Positions 33,945 through 46,500 are shown, numbered from the stretch's first letter. The stretch is DNA of 64,000 nucleotides from Hibiscus mutabilis (GCA_019671005.1 CM033714.1:55475741-55539740), one strand, 5' to 3'. A program made the numbers and translations. Notes: generated by a model not told the origin, from the letters alone.

Positions 33945-36483
33945 TGTAACACTCTAAATTTTCACTTTGAAGAATGACTTTTAATAATTGGAATTGAGTC
34001 AAAGTGGGTGACTAAAATATGTGACACTATGGATGACCAAATTAAAAGATTTCACAACTAGGGTACTAATTCGAAGTGACTAGTTTGAACACTTAGCAAT
34101 TATCGGGTATTGCATGCTAGCCCAAATAGTTAAAGAGACTTGTCCATGTGGCAAGCGATTAGTGAAACACGTAGGCATGATAATTTTGACTGGGAAATGC
34201 CACCAAACCAAAATTTCCATCATCTTCTTCTTCCTAGCTTTGAACCAAAACAAAATTGAGAGAAATGAGAGAATTGTTTATGGTTTTGCGTGAGGACCGA
34301 AGGTTTTAGAGTTTTTATATTGTATAATTGTCAAAACATGTAAGTTTTCCTTCTTATAAACTCTTTAGTTCGAAGCATGAATGTTGTCTTAAGGAAGTAT
34401 AGATTGATTTTTGTATTTTGGTTGTGATACTCGGTTTAGAGAATTTGGTTGATGGAACTTAAACTTAGAATAGAAAGTACGTTTATTTGAAGCTTAATTT
34501 GATAGAATCGAGTAACGGTGATGAGAGTCTAAGTATTTGGCTTGATTGTATACATACTAAAATTACACATTGGGCTCAATTGATGAATTATATGAATCTT
34601 TGTTCGATTCAGGAAGCTGCTTGGATCGAGTCTTGTAATTTGGTTTTGGTGTTGTAAAAATTGCTTAAGCTGTTAATTTGGTGCACAAAAATCTAGTTTT
34701 TTAATGATAAATTAATAGCGTAATGTTAATAAATCAAGGGACAAACTTAGAGGGTGTGTTAGAGGTTGTTTAGAGGTCCTTAAAAACATATTCAAATCTG
34801 CCATGTTTCGGGCAGAATTTCTAGGGACAGTTAAGGGGAGAAAAATTGACTTGTTAAAACATAGTTTAAGGTTAAATTGAAATCTGAATTGAGGGTTATC
34901 ATTTAATAGATGGGTTGTTAAATAATGTGGATGTATACATGTATGGTAGAAGGGTTTTGAAGGTTGTTTGAGTGGTCTAGAATGAGCTTAATGCTGTCCT
35001 GTATTGAGCAGATTTCTATGGGACTGTTTTAGTGATCAAACAAGGTAAAATGCTTGATTGAACCAAATCATTGATAACTATCATTATAATTATGCTTGGT
35101 AGTGGGGCTAATAGTTCTGATGTTGTAAACTTAATGGAGAAATTGATTAAAGAAAAGAAAGTATATAGGGAAGAAATTGGGCATTGTGAAAATAGTGGTA
35201 ACAACTAGAGGACTATTTTGTATATAGTAATGTTCAATGCCTCAAATTGTTTAATTATATAACTTGTTGTCATGGAATTATGTATTATATATAGAGGAAT
35301 TAAAGGCTAATACCTTAAAGGTTTGGTTAAGCAAGTGTGAGTAACAAATAGATAAATAAAGTGATAGTGAATTGATTCTAATGCACTGTTAAACTATTGT
35401 TATAATTAGACAACAAGGGGATCGACGAAGAGGATGAGAGGAAAAAGGGAGTTGTAATCCACGATCAAGAATAGCTCGGAGTATTTGTTAGTGAAACTAT
35501 GTTTTGATTAAGCATAGGTTGTTAACTTAATTAAGTTATTCAATTGTATCATGAGGCTTAAATTGCCTATGCTTGCTTTGGGTTGCTAATGTTTGTTAAG
35601 GTGATTATGCCCAAGTATGTATAAATATTTGTTTGTGCATATTCGAACATAATCATGAATTGGTGCTTATAATATTTAAAGTGGCATCTTCTGCATGTGG
35701 CTATGTACTCAAAGAGTTAAAAGAGTATATTTAGTGAACTATTGAAAAGTTTGTAAGAGCCTTGGTTAGTTTTAATCCTAGCTAGATTGGCATGCCAATA
35801 GAATTCCTGAGCTCAGCCTGAATCAGACTAAGGTCCCCTAAATGGTACTAAGGTACCCCTGAAATACTTGAAAAGATTATATATATTCAATGGTACTAGA
35901 ATACCATTGCCAGATAATGTTTCAATTGAATATGTACTTCTAGGCTTACAATTAGTCAAGGCCGTGTTATAAAACTAAGGTTGCTTGTGATAAATTGTTT
36001 GTTAAAGGATTAAATTGTTTAATTGGACAACTTAAAGGAGTTTCTTGACAATGTATTCTTCTTTTTAGAAGCATATAGTTGTTTATGATTAAGTAAGTTT
36101 ATTGCTGGATGATTAGAGAATATGTTACTTGAATGGAAAATGATAAATGGATGGAGATAGTCTCGGCAGTCTAGATGTTCTATTTTGAATGAATAGTTAA
36201 TGTAACTATTTATTTTGATATTTTACACTCCTTGTTATCTAATTTGCGAGTCTTGTATCCTAATAGCTCACACTGTTATTTTACATGCTTTCTTAATATC
36301 CATTCGATTGTGTCAAAATTACTAGTCATGCTTATTGTACCTAATATAGTTATGTGAATGCTTGTTTGACAAATGTTTTGGTTGTGCATCCTGGTCTTGT
36401 TCGAATACTAACTTGGATGACAAGTTAGCTTGTTTACTTCTATTGAATTAATACCTTCAAGGCTAGCAAAAGGGGCTATTACA
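33945..36483 (+). repeat. E4 5' LTR
   Basis: It starts TGTAACACTC and ends CTATTACA. It contains the uninterrupted version of the site where E3 inserted into the other LTR (GTAAC at 36202-36206). It lacks 297 bp relative to the 3' LTR (56342-56638); the junction is after 36285. Short inverted repeats with GAC-TAAG-GTC, GGTAC-TAAG-GTACC (35844-35857) and CAATGGTA/TACCATTG arms (35888-35909) lie at the same relative LTR position as the inverted-repeat arrays of E2 and E3. Confidence 0.93.
35844..35909 (+). repeat. Short inverted repeats in E4 5' LTR
   Basis: GGTAC-TAAG-GTACC occupies 35844-35857. CAATGGTA and TACCATTG flank a six-base loop at 35888-35909. The 3' LTR keeps the first at 43186-43199 and the second at about 43230-43251 with an altered loop base. 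Confidence 0.85.
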
Positions 36484-36486
36484 ATT

Positions 36487-36498
36487 TGGTATCAGAGC
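36487..36498 (+). promoter_or_regulatory. E4 primer-binding site
   Basis: TGGTATCAGAGC is a perfect match to the initiator-Met-tRNA primer site, three bases after the LTR. Confidence 0.95.
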
Positions 36499-36629
36499 TA
36501 AGGTTTAGTCAATCCTAGGGCTAAACCGATTTAAGTTATGTCATCTGTTGTCTAAATGCCACCTAGGAGTTAAATATAATTCATGCTTGTGACCTTGTTT
36601 GATTAAATCTCCCTGGAATTTATTTTCAG

Positions 36630-37735
36630 ATGTTTGAGACACATTTGGCCCTGGATAGAGAAAGCCCAGATGGCTCCTCCAATGAAGGAGGGAGTGTTAG
36701 ATTAAATTAGGAGCAGACTAATCCCCAAAAGGCTGTAGAACCACAGCCTGAAGCTCCTCAAGTGAATTAGATTCAAAAGGAATGTTTTTTTAGCATGACT
36801 GAGATGTTTAACCAATTCATTGTTACCATAAAGAAAAAATGATCATCCTGCACCTGTAGTGGTCCAATCAAGAGCTCTTATTGGTAAATTGGCTCAGCAT
36901 CGAGCCTATACATTTGCAGGATCTGACGAGAAAACCCAGAAGCTGCTGAATACTAGTTGGAGACTACCATAATAATCTTAACCAAACAACTTCAATGTTC
37001 AGATGGACATAAATTAGAGTGTGTTGAGGCTCTTCTAGCTGATGAAGCTTTGAACTGGTGGAAAACTACGACTCTCACTGCCCCTGAAGATACAATTACA
37101 TGGGAATTCTTTCTAAAGGAATTCTGAAAGAAGTACATAAGTGAACAATATCTAGCTGAGAGAAGAAGACGTTTCTTGTATCTGAAACAAGGAGGAAGAC
37201 CTATTGAGCATTATGTTAGTGATTTTTGTAAATATTGCAAATACGAGTCTGAATATATTAAGAAGGAAGAGGATAAATGCATGATGTTTATTGAAGGGTT
37301 AAATGATGAATTGAGCCTTATGTTTACGGCCCTCGGGATAAAAAAATTTCAAGATCTAGTGAACCGAGTGATTGCTACGGAGTCTAGAATGAAGCCTGCT
37401 GACAAAATAAGGGAGAACTATTCAAAGAAAGATAAAAGATTTCGGGGTGATAGTAAGCCTCAATGGCCTTCAAAGAAATCAAAGAATCAAGGAGGAAACT
37501 CCTCAAGTTATATTCCTTCTTTAAGGGGTAACTTCATCCCGAAACCTCAAACAATAATCACATCCTCTGCACCTACAATCTCAATCAACAGCTTGGGGAA
37601 TTCGGGAAAGGACCCTCAATCTCGTTATTGTAATGTCTTCTAGAATTATCATTCAGGCCAGTGTAGAAAACAGTCGAATACCTGTTTCTGGTGTGGAAGC
37701 TTAGAACATTTTGTTCGAGAATGTCCTCAAACTTT
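36630..37735 (+). pseudogene. E4 gag
   Basis: It begins at the ATG at 36630 (MFETHLALDRESPDGSSNEG, alignable with E2 and E3 gag starts). A frameshift in a run of A near 36835 and several stops break the first 540 bp. From 37176 a 155-codon open segment holds the capsid end: LKQGGRPIEHYVSDFCKYCK and MFIEGLNDELSLMFTALGI. After a TAG near 37641 the same frame continues into CFWCGSLEHFVREC (37683-37724), an intact CX2CX4HX4C zinc knuckle. Gag would bind and package element RNA; it cannot be translated whole. Confidence 0.9.
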
Positions 37736-38400
37736 GGACAAGCCCTCGGCTAGAGTGGCTTCAAATTCCTATCCAATTCCATCTCCTCAGGGCAAAGGGC
37801 CGAAACAAGCACAGTCAGGAAACTCGAGAAGGACTCGTGGCCAAGCTCATATTACTACACATCAAGAGTCTCGAGCCCCTACTCGAGTGTATCATATTCG
37901 AGGCCGTGATGAGGATGAGGCACCTGATGTAATTGTAGGTACAATTGAACTAAATGAAAATTCTATATTTTCCTTAATTGATATGGGATCTACCCATTCA
38001 TTTATCTATTTTCCCTTTCTTGAAAAACTAAAGCTGAGTTCTGAAACTGTTGATCAAGGGCTTGTAGTTTCGAACCCAATAGGGGGAAGTATGACTCTAA
38101 ATCTTCTTTGTAGGGATTGCCCTATATACATCCAAAGTATTCCATTCCCTATTGATCTTTATGTTCTACCCTTTTGTGAATTTGATATAATTCTAAGTTT
38201 AGACTGGTTAGGGAAACACTGGGTCTAGGTAGGTTGTCATAAGAGAAAATTTTACCTTCGGGGTTTAGGAAAAAAATCAATACTCTTAATCAACCAAGAT
38301 CTCAAAAGGTCGATCCTTTATGTTGCTAATATTCTTGGAAATGTTAAAATCGAGCCTGATATTAATTCAATTCTAGCTGAATCTATATTTCTCGATGTTT
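37736..38400 (+). pseudogene. E4 aspartic protease, active site altered
   Basis: After a Pro/Gln/Arg-rich linker, the protease reads TIELNENSIFSLIDMGSTHS. The catalytic Asp is present (37980-37982), but the following Ser of the D-S-G triad is Met. Then come SETVDQGLVVSNPIGGSMTL, IPFPIDLYVLPFCEFDIILS and LDWLGKHW, after which a TAG (about 38226) ends the 164-codon open segment. The family consensus in the sister elements E2 and E3 keeps Ser after the active-site residue, so the change is specific to this copy. Confidence 0.85.
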
Positions 38401-39350
38401 TTCCTGAGGAACTCCCAGGACTACCACCAACCCGTAAAGTAGAGTTCAAAATCGAGACTCAACCGGGAATCAATCTTATATCCTTGACTCCTTATAGAAT
38501 GGCTCCAGTTGAACTAAAAGAGCTTCCGAAGTAGTTGCAAGAAATGCAAGACAAAGGGTTCATTCGACCAAGCTCGTCTCCTTGGGGAGCCCCGGTACTC
38601 TTTGTCAAAAAGAAAGATGGATCGATGAGATTGTACATAGATTACCGACAACTTAATCAGATTACAATTAAGAACAAGTAGCCACTTCCAAGAATTGAAG
38701 ACTTGTTTGATCAATTAAAGGGTGCTTCGGTATTTTCCAAGATCGACCTTAGATCAGGATACTACCAAATAAAGGTTAAAGAATCTGACATACCTTAGAC
38801 TGCTTTTAGGACTCGTTATGGTCACTACGTGTTCCTGGTAATTCCATTTGGTCTAACAAACGCCCCTGCTGCGTTTATGGATCTCATGAATCGAGTCTTC
38901 AAACCTTATATGGATAAGTTTGTTGTGGTCTTCATTGATGATATTTTTGTCTACTCGAAGGATGAATTTGAGCATTTAAAACATATCAAAATTGTGCTAC
39001 AAACTCTTAGAGAAAAACAACTGTATGCCAAATTCAACAAGTGTTAATTTTGGTTGCCTGAAGTATCCTTTCCTGGACATGTAATTTTAGCTGCGGGAAT
39101 TAAGGTTGACCTGAAAAAGATTCAATCTGTGATAGAATGGAGATCTCTGAGGAATGTTAGTGAAGTTTGAAGCTTCCTTGGCTTGGCCGGTTATTATCGA
39201 AGATTTGTTGACAGGTTTTCAATTTTGGCCGCACCCTTAACCAAACTTCTTCGTAAGGATGTGCCATTTATTTGGTATGAAGAACAACAAAGAAGCTTTG
39301 ACCAATTGAAAGATGTACTTACTCGAGCTCCAGTGTTAACCAGAACCAAG
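38401..39350 (+). pseudogene. E4 reverse transcriptase
   Basis: The RT region starts with FPEELPGLPPTRKVE-like text at about 38401, then MQDKGFIRPSSSPWGAPVLF (about 38547), SKIDLRSGYYQIKV (about 38740), and VFIDDIFVYSKDEFEHLKHI with the two Asp codons at 38937-38942. It continues KIQSVIEWRSLRN, then GYYRRFVDRFSILAAPLTKL. Stops occur near 38533, 38680, 38797, 39046 and 39167. Several, but not all, are explained by single transitions; the codons at 38680 and 39046 need transversions. The catalytic Asp residues are kept. Confidence 0.9.
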
Positions 39351-39730
39351 GAAAGAATTTACGATGTTTAGTGATGCCTCTCACTTGGCTTTGGGATGTG
39401 TTCTAATGCAAGAAAACAAAGTGGTAGCTTATGCTTCTCGACAGTTAAAATCCCATGAATTGAATTACCCAACCCATGATCTTGAACTAGCTGCTGTAAT
39501 CTTTGCCTTTAAAATATGGAGACATTACTTGTATGGAGAAAAATGTTACCTTTATACCGATCACAAATGCTTGAAATACCTCCTAACCCAAAAGGAGCTC
39601 AATCTTAGGCAAAGATGATGGATCGAGTTACTCAAGGACTACGATCTAATCATAGATTACCACCTGGGAAAAGCCAATGTGGTGGCTGATGCACCTAGTC
39701 ACCAACATTATTGTGGTAAGTGTTTGATCA
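39351..39730 (+). pseudogene. E4 RNase H
   Basis: After a frameshift near 39350 the domain reads MFSDASHLALGCVLMQENKV. The Asp of SDAS (39373), the Glu of HDLELAAVIFAFKIW, the Asp of YTDHKCLKYLL and the Asp of VVADAPSH are all visible. A TGA (39616-39618), expected from an Arg CGA codon, ends the open segment after RQR. The last motif reads ADAP rather than ADAL. Confidence 0.88.
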
Positions 39731-40462
39731 AACTATTCTTTCCCTAGCATTTATTCAGAAATTTGTTGACCACATTCTAAAAGTCACCTTGCTAATTTTT
39801 TAGCCTCAACCTCTATCAATGCTTATCTTCGAATATGCAAGAAGCAAGGGTTCTTAGCTTCAATTCGAATCCAATCAAATGTGATGTCCAGAATTCGATT
39901 GTTACAACAATCTAATCCTTAATTACAAATTTTTTTGCTCAAGCTTGAAGGAGATGTCGAATCAGAATTTGTTTTAAAGGAAGATGGGTTACTCTATTTT
40001 CGAAATAGAGTATGTGTTCCTAATGATTTAAATTTGAGAAGAGAAATCTCACAAGAAGCTCACAACAATTCATTCTCAATACATCCTGGATCGGTAAAGA
40101 TGTACAAAGATTTGAAAGAACTTTATTGGTGGCCCAGGATGAAATATGCTATTACAAATTTTGTGTCCAAATGCTTGGTATGTTAGAAGGTAAAAGCAGA
40201 ACATCAAGTTCCTTCAGGTTTGTTACACCCTATCGAAAGAAGCCTTCGATTGACAGAAGAGCAAAGCAGAACATCAAGTTCCTTTGGAAGAAAATGTAAG
40301 ACTCCTCTATGCTGGTTAGAGTTGGGGGAGAACAAAGCTTTAGGACCCCAATTGCTTCGCGAGACAGAAGAGCAAGTACAAATTATTTGTAATCGGTTGA
40401 AAGAAGCCTTCGATTGACAAAAAGCTTATGCTGAGCGTAAAAGAAGAGATATTCAACATAAT
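39731..40462 (+). pseudogene. E4 integrase with catalytic core deleted
   Basis: The zinc domain is intact in sequence: EAHNNSFSIHPGSVKMYKDL and FVSKCLVC (about 40054-40185), giving both His and both Cys. The reading then jumps from LLHPIE (about 40220-40237) to FGRKCKTPLCW (about 40284-40315). Compared with E2 this removes about 470 bp holding the first Asp, second Asp and Glu of the catalytic core. The junction (40235-40284) is filled with templated sequence. Downstream blocks GENKALGPQLLRETEEQVQI and FDXQKAYAE remain. The protein could never have been an active integrase after this event. Confidence 0.9.
40235..40284 (+). other. Templated filler at the E4 integrase deletion
   Basis: These fifty bases are three overlapping copies of nearby sequence: 40235-40255 equals 40399-40419 (21 nt), 40252-40264 equals 40363-40375 (13 nt), and 40263-40284 equals 40193-40214 (22 nt). 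All templates lie within about 150 bp, on the same strand and on both sides of the junction. Confidence 0.9.
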
Positions 40463-40907
40463 GTGGGAGATAGAGTGTTTCTTAAGGTATCTCCATGGAA
40501 GAAAGTGTTTAGATTTGGGAAGAAAGGAAAACTTAGTCCTCAGTTTATAGGACCTTTTGAAATATTAGAAAGGATTTGTCTTGTTGCTTATCGATTGGCA
40601 CTTCCAGAAGAATTCAGTAAAATACATAATGTATTTTATGTATCAATGCTGTGAAGCTATCGATCTGATCCTTCTCATATCCTTTAACCGGATGAAGTTG
40701 AAGTGAATCAAGATCTATCATATGAAGAAGAACCAATCCAAATCCTTGATCGAGAAGAAAGAAAGCTTCGAAATAAGATAGTCTCTCTTGTCAAAGTCTT
40801 ATGGAAGAATTATGGAAGTAGAGAAGCTACATGGGAGTCTAAATCTACCATGAGGGAGCAATATCAGTACCTATTCTCCTCAGGTAAATTCGGGGACAAA
40901 TTTCCTT
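40463..40907 (+). pseudogene. E4 integrase C-terminus and chromodomain
   Basis: GDRVFLKVSPWKKVFRFGKK and LSPQFIGPFEILERI precede VAYRLALPEEFSKIHNVFYV, then a TGA near 40651. After it, EEEPIQILDREERKLRNKIV and VKVLWKNYGSREATWESKST form the chromodomain-like tail (about 40720-40880), ending YQYLF before the polypurine tract. The GSREATWE stretch differs from HKMEEATWE in E2 and E3. Stops at about 40651 and 40686 break the frame. Confidence 0.88.
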
Positions 40908-40919
40908 AAGGGGGAGGGA
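40908..40919 (+). promoter_or_regulatory. E4 polypurine tract
   Basis: AAGGGGGAGGGA lies just before the 3' LTR TG at 40922, the expected plus-strand primer. Confidence 0.9.
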
Positions 40920-40921
40920 TT

Positions 40922-41119
40922 TGTAACACCCTAAAATTTCATTTAGAAGAATGACTTTTAATAATTGGTATTGAGTCAAAGTGGGTGACTAAAATATGTG
41001 ACACTATGGATGACCAAATTAAAAGATTTCACAACTAGGGTACTAATTCGAGGTAACTAGTTTGAACACTTAGCAATTGTCGGGTATTGCATGCTAACCC
41101 AAATAGCTAAAGAGACTTG
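40922..41119 (+). repeat. E4 3' LTR, first part
   Basis: TGTAACACCCTAAAATTTC matches the start of the 5' LTR (33945 onward) for about 200 bp and is then cut by E5. Confidence 0.93.
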
Positions 41120-42590
41120 TGTAACACCCTCTACCCGGCTTAGGAGTAAACCGGCTAGGGAGCGTTACGGGAAACACTGGAAACACGAATCATTTAAAAT
41201 TTTTGAGAACTCATCACTAATCAATAAGTTGAGCAGCTAGCAAGGAACTTAACAATCATATTCAATCATACAAGCATTGAAATTGAACTTTTAACTAGAA
41301 CCTAATCATTTCAGTCTAATATCACATATGTGTACGCAGCTGGACCATTCCATTCACATGAACTTTAATTCGAATTACAGAGTCAAGAAGCATTTAGTGT
41401 GTCATTCTTTATACATTCGGCAATATGCTAGATCATGTTTATCATGGATTACTCACATCGTTCATGAAGCTAGATTAGGTACATTTCCATTCAGTTTCAT
41501 ATACATATGCGCAGCAAGATATAACAACCAAGTTTGACAACATTGAAAGCCAAAATATATACTTATGTACGAACTCTCAAAGTAGCACGATGCATGATCT
41601 AGCCTTAGCTATATACAAAACTAGGTGCCACTAACTAGGAGTATTACAAAACAAGTATAGATCCATACTCTAGCTTGGCTTGTGCTTTGCTTCAGGCTCA
41701 AGAAAGAAGCTTCAAAATCGGGAGATTGCTTCGGATCCCTAATCCTATAGGTTGGGAAGAATGGAAAACAAGAGTGATAAGTACAAGATGTACTTAGTGA
41801 GGTAGCAATCTAAATTTAACCAATTATTAGAACAAGTTTCATTTAGTCAAATAATTTTATTCAAGAATAGTAGCATTCGAATTGAGCATGACATCCTATA
41901 GCCAAGTATTTAAATAACATTGAGTGATATATATATCATAATTCAGAAGCCAACAAGCAAGAAATCTAGTAACAACCAAGTTTGATCCTGACATGCTTCA
42001 TGCTGTCTTTCGAATAGTATGACAAGTAATAGACATGGATCATAGTTCAAGCTTTAACACACTTCAATTCAATCAATAACATATTCAAGAAATATTCATA
42101 CTTTTCAAGTCAAGTATTACCACATTTCATTTCAAAGCTTGTCTTTCAAGTAACAATTACAAGTAGTACTTTTATGCAAGACAATTCAAGTGTAAACATT
42201 AACCATTTCGAGTTTTGCATTTCAAGCAACAAGTAAATTCCATGGTAACATTCTTAATTGTTATCTCTTTTAAATCAATCCTTGGTATATAGTTGTTTAG
42301 GTAACGAGTCACCAACCAAACTATCACCAAATAACAAGTTACTGGTCATTACCCTCCTAGTGTCGCCAAAGACCATTCACACATCCCTCCTACTGTCGCC
42401 ATTTACGGGCTTTAGCCCTGGACCGTACTCCACCCAACACAAAAGAGCTCCAGACTATATGGCATGCCATCCTACCTATGACCACTAACAACCAAGGCTT
42501 TGTTCAATTATGAATCACTTATTCAAGTATTACATGTTCAAGTCAAGCAATAGCTTATTCAAAGGTCAATTCGAGTGATACATTGCAAGA
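41120..42590 (-). repeat. E5: truncated Tekay-type LTR inside E4 3' LTR
   Basis: In plus reading it starts TGTAACACCCTCTACCCGGC, the reverse complement of an LTR end related to E2 and E3 but a different family. It has the conserved hairpin (41779-41795), a GGGC-TTTA-GCCC inverted repeat (42407-42418), two copies of a TGTCGCCA-containing unit near 42361 and 42394, and the GGCATGCC block (42460-42467). Its other half is missing: it ends at 42590 in a templated junction, and about 1.15 kb of E4 LTR (equivalent of 34144-35289) is gone too. No gene is present. Confidence 0.8.
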
Positions 42591-43559
42591 TCATAGTGAA
42601 TTGATTCTAATGCACTGTTAAACTATTGTTAAGCATTTGTGAATTGATTATAGAGGCATTAGAGGCTAATACCATAAAGGCTTGGTTAAGCATTTGTGAG
42701 TAACAAATAGATAAATCAAGTCATAGTGAATTGATTCTAATGCACTGTTAAACTATTGTTATAATTAGACAACAAGGTGATCGACCAAAAGGATGAGAGG
42801 AAAAAAGGGAGTTGTAATCCACGATCAAGAATAGCTCGGAGTATTTTTGAGTGAAACTATTTTGTTAACTTAATTAAGTTATTCAATTGTATCATGAAGC
42901 TTAAATTGCCTATGCTTGATTTGGGTTGCTAATGTTTGGTAAGATGATTATGCTCAGGTATGCATGAATATTTGTTTGTGCATATTTGAACATAATCATG
43001 AATTGGTGCTTATAATATTTAAAGTGGCATCTTGTGCATGTGGCTATGTACTCGAAGAGTTAAAGTAGTATATTTAGTGAAGCATTGAAAAGTTTGTAAG
43101 AGCCTTGGTTAGTTTTAATCCAGCTAGATTGGCATGCCAATAGAATTCCTGAGATCAGCCTAAATCAGACTAAGGTCCCCTAAATGGTACTAAGGTACCC
43201 CTGAAAGACTTGAAAATATTATATATATTCAATGGTACTAGATTACCATTGCCTGATAATGTTTCGATTGAATATGTACTTTTAGGCTTACAACTAGTCA
43301 AGGCCATGTTATACAACTAAGGTTGCTTGTGATATATTGTTTGTTAAAGGATTAAATTGTTTAATTGAACAACTTAAAAGAGTTTCTTGATGATGTATTA
43401 GTCTTCTTAGAAGCATATGGTTGTTTATGATTAAGTAAGTTTAGAGTAAGTTTCCTGCTGGATGATTAGAGAATATGTTACTTGAATGGAAAATGATAAA
43501 TAGATGGAGATAGTCTCGACAATCTAGATGTTGTATTTCTAATGAATAGTTAATGTAAC
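42591..43559 (+). repeat. E4 3' LTR, middle part with templated junction
   Basis: From about 42650 this aligns with 35290-36206 of the 5' LTR. The first 60 bases are filler: 42591-42631 equals 42721-42761 (41 nt), 42628-42642 equals 42685-42699 (15 nt), and 42639-42649 equals 42726-42736 (11 nt). It ends at the E3 insertion. Confidence 0.9.
43555..43559. repeat. E3 target-site duplication, left copy (GTAAC)
   Basis: GTAAC here and at 56258-56262 flanks E3. The same site is present once, unoccupied, in the other E4 LTR at 36202-36206. Confidence 0.96.
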
Positions 43560-46500
43560 TGTAATACCCCTCACCCGGGTTAGGAGCGAGGGGTGTCGAT
43601 GCATATAACTTATAAGATGACACCAAAATTTCGGGCAATTTTGAACCATTTCATAAGTTTCTTACTCATCAAGCAAGCAAGGACATAATGTACATTACAA
43701 GACAATCAAACATTCAAGCTTACTTAACCTATAAGCAATACACATTTGACTCTCAATCATACATACCATTCGAACCAAGCAAGGAAATCAATCATACATT
43801 TATTTTCATGTAAGCAACCTCATATGTAATTTCATTTTGTTTCTAAGGCATTCGGCTATCAATACAATACTACTTATTATACAAGTAACCATACAATGAT
43901 TCTTATTCATCCTATACCATTCGAATAGGTCACTAGGTCTAATTCATTTCATGCTTACATTACAAGTTACTACTTTCATAGCTCGTATTACAACATTTAT
44001 TATTTGTTAATCTATCATATTTAACTAACCTAAGGTTCAAACATGCTTCTTATTCAATTCAATTGTTTTCTAGCTTATTACATGTACATTTCATCATTAA
44101 GTTCCTAACATGATTCTTGAACATCCAAATTACATGTAGCTAATTCCATTCAAGCCTAATTTCATACCTAACCATTCGACCCTAACAACAAATGCATACA
44201 CAAGGCATGTAACTAGTTCATTCAAGTTTATTTTCATACCTATGCATTCAACATTCATCGCATACAAAGCATACAAAACATATAAATCAAGGCATGCACA
44301 CATACACCATTCGGCAATCACTTAAGCATACACAAGACTATTCAAATGGAAGACAAGCATTATGGTTTGATTATTACATATCCAATTTAAACAAGACATG
44401 TACACAACAAGCATTAGATCATTCCAATTCAATTTATTCAATTTGCGCAGCAACAAGATTCCATTTCATAAAGTTTAAGTTCTTTACATACTTAACATTA
44501 GGTTCACTACATAGTAGACCCATCAAACATTATATACAAACTTTCAAAATGCATGTTCAAGATACTATGTAAAACTAGTGCCACCATTCTAGGAGTCTTA
44601 CAAACAAAGTATCAAATCATACATTATGCTTTGCTTGTGTTCTGCTCCGAGCTCAAGGAAAGAGGGCTATCGATCAATCTAAACCTGAATTTTTGGGAAG
44701 AAGGAAAACCAAGAGTGATAAGTACAAGTATTACTTAGTGAGGTAGTAACTAGTCTAATCGTTTGTTATTTCAAATTTTATGTCTTTTAATCAAGTGTAG
44801 ACCTAGCTGAGGCTTTCAAGCATCAAGAATAATCTTAGCTAGTCTTTCAAGCATCAAGATTATCCTATTTAGGAAAGCAAACATTCAGCCAACATGAACA
44901 AGCAAGTAAACAAGTACATGTTCTAGTAACCAATCAAGCAATGTTTAGCAAGAATCAAGCATTTCAAGTAGTCCAATTTGAATAGAGCATTCTTTCTTAT
45001 GCCTTATCTTTCAAGTAATGAGCAATTCAAGCAAGCATATACATCATCTTATTCATGTAACTTTCGTTACAATACAAGTTCATTAGCAAGTGTCAAGTTT
45101 GCTCATTCTTTATTCATGTTCACAAGTCTTTATTTCAAGTTCATTTATTCTTGTTTTGCCTTGGTAGATAGTAGGACTAGGTAATCGAGTCACAATACGG
45201 TACGCAAAGTACCTAACAAGATGATACACAAAGTATCTAACAAGAAGGTGCCCTAAACACCACACAAGGTGGTACACAAAGTACCTAACAATATGATACT
45301 CAAGGTAACTAGCAAGAAGGTGCCCAAAACACCAAACAAGATGGTAAAATAAGTACCTAATAAGATGAGCTCTAGACTCTAAGGCATGCCATTCTACCTA
45401 AAACCAACTAGCAACCAAGGACTTGTTGAGTCTTTTATTTTCAAGCAATCACACATCAATTAATTAAGCAATAAGCATAGCAAGGTCAAGATCATTTTAC
45501 AAGCTTTTATGTATTTCCATTATGTATACATTCTAGCAATATCAAGCAACCAACAATTTCAGGAGCAAATTGAATTGTCAAGTCTTTAATTAGTCCATTC
45601 TTCCCTTAATGTAATATTACCAAATATAATTTAAGTTCATTTCATGTTATCAATCATCAAGCAAGTATTTAGACATGTAACTTTGGTTAGAACACTAGTT
45701 CCAACCCTAAGAAAGACTACACTCACAAAACTCCAAGCTTAAGCTATCAATCTTTGATGGCAATCCCCTTTGCATTTCCCTTGACTTGATCAATCCTATC
45801 TTCTTCAACCGAGTCCTCTACTCCTTTTTCTAACCAGCCAATCATACAAACATATAAAGATCATGTTAGCACACAATTCATCAAGCCAATTCATTCAATT
45901 CAATACAAGATTACAAGCATATAACATACACATATTGGGCAGCATGCTCTTGTACAATTTCCTTTTTACTCAAACACACTTTTCTACATTCTAGTTCATG
46001 TATAACAAGACATATTTCAAGGCCTAAAACTGTTCAAGACAGTTTGTAAAATGTCGCAAAGCAGTGTGCATTTGCCTATGCAGCTGCTGCCTGGCAGCTT
46101 GCACTCTAGTCACTAAATCAAGCATATCTTTCATTCCGTACGTCGGAATTTCAATTGGTTTACACCGTTGGAAAGTTAACAAAATTGTATTTATGACCAT
46201 ATAAGTGTTTCATTTTATTTCTTATCCAATTAATACAGTTTTTTACTCAAATACAGGGCATCCTGCTTTACTAGGCAGTTTGCACTGTCTCTAGTATTTC
46301 TACTCTACATTTCAGTACACAACCCAGACTTTATTTCTGTTTTCTCCTAGTGAATTTAGACATTAAAAGGTGTTGTCCATAACAATTTCAGCCTTAAATT
46401 CATTATACACAATATTTAGTGATTTTTGAAAGTCACTGCCCAGAACAGAACATTCTGGGCAGATTACACTAGGTTGCATTTCTAGTTCCTTATTTCATTC

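Noticed and set aside
45193..45366. Centromeric satellite
   Set aside because: The array is only seven 24-bp units and is present once in each E3 LTR, so it is an internal LTR minisatellite.
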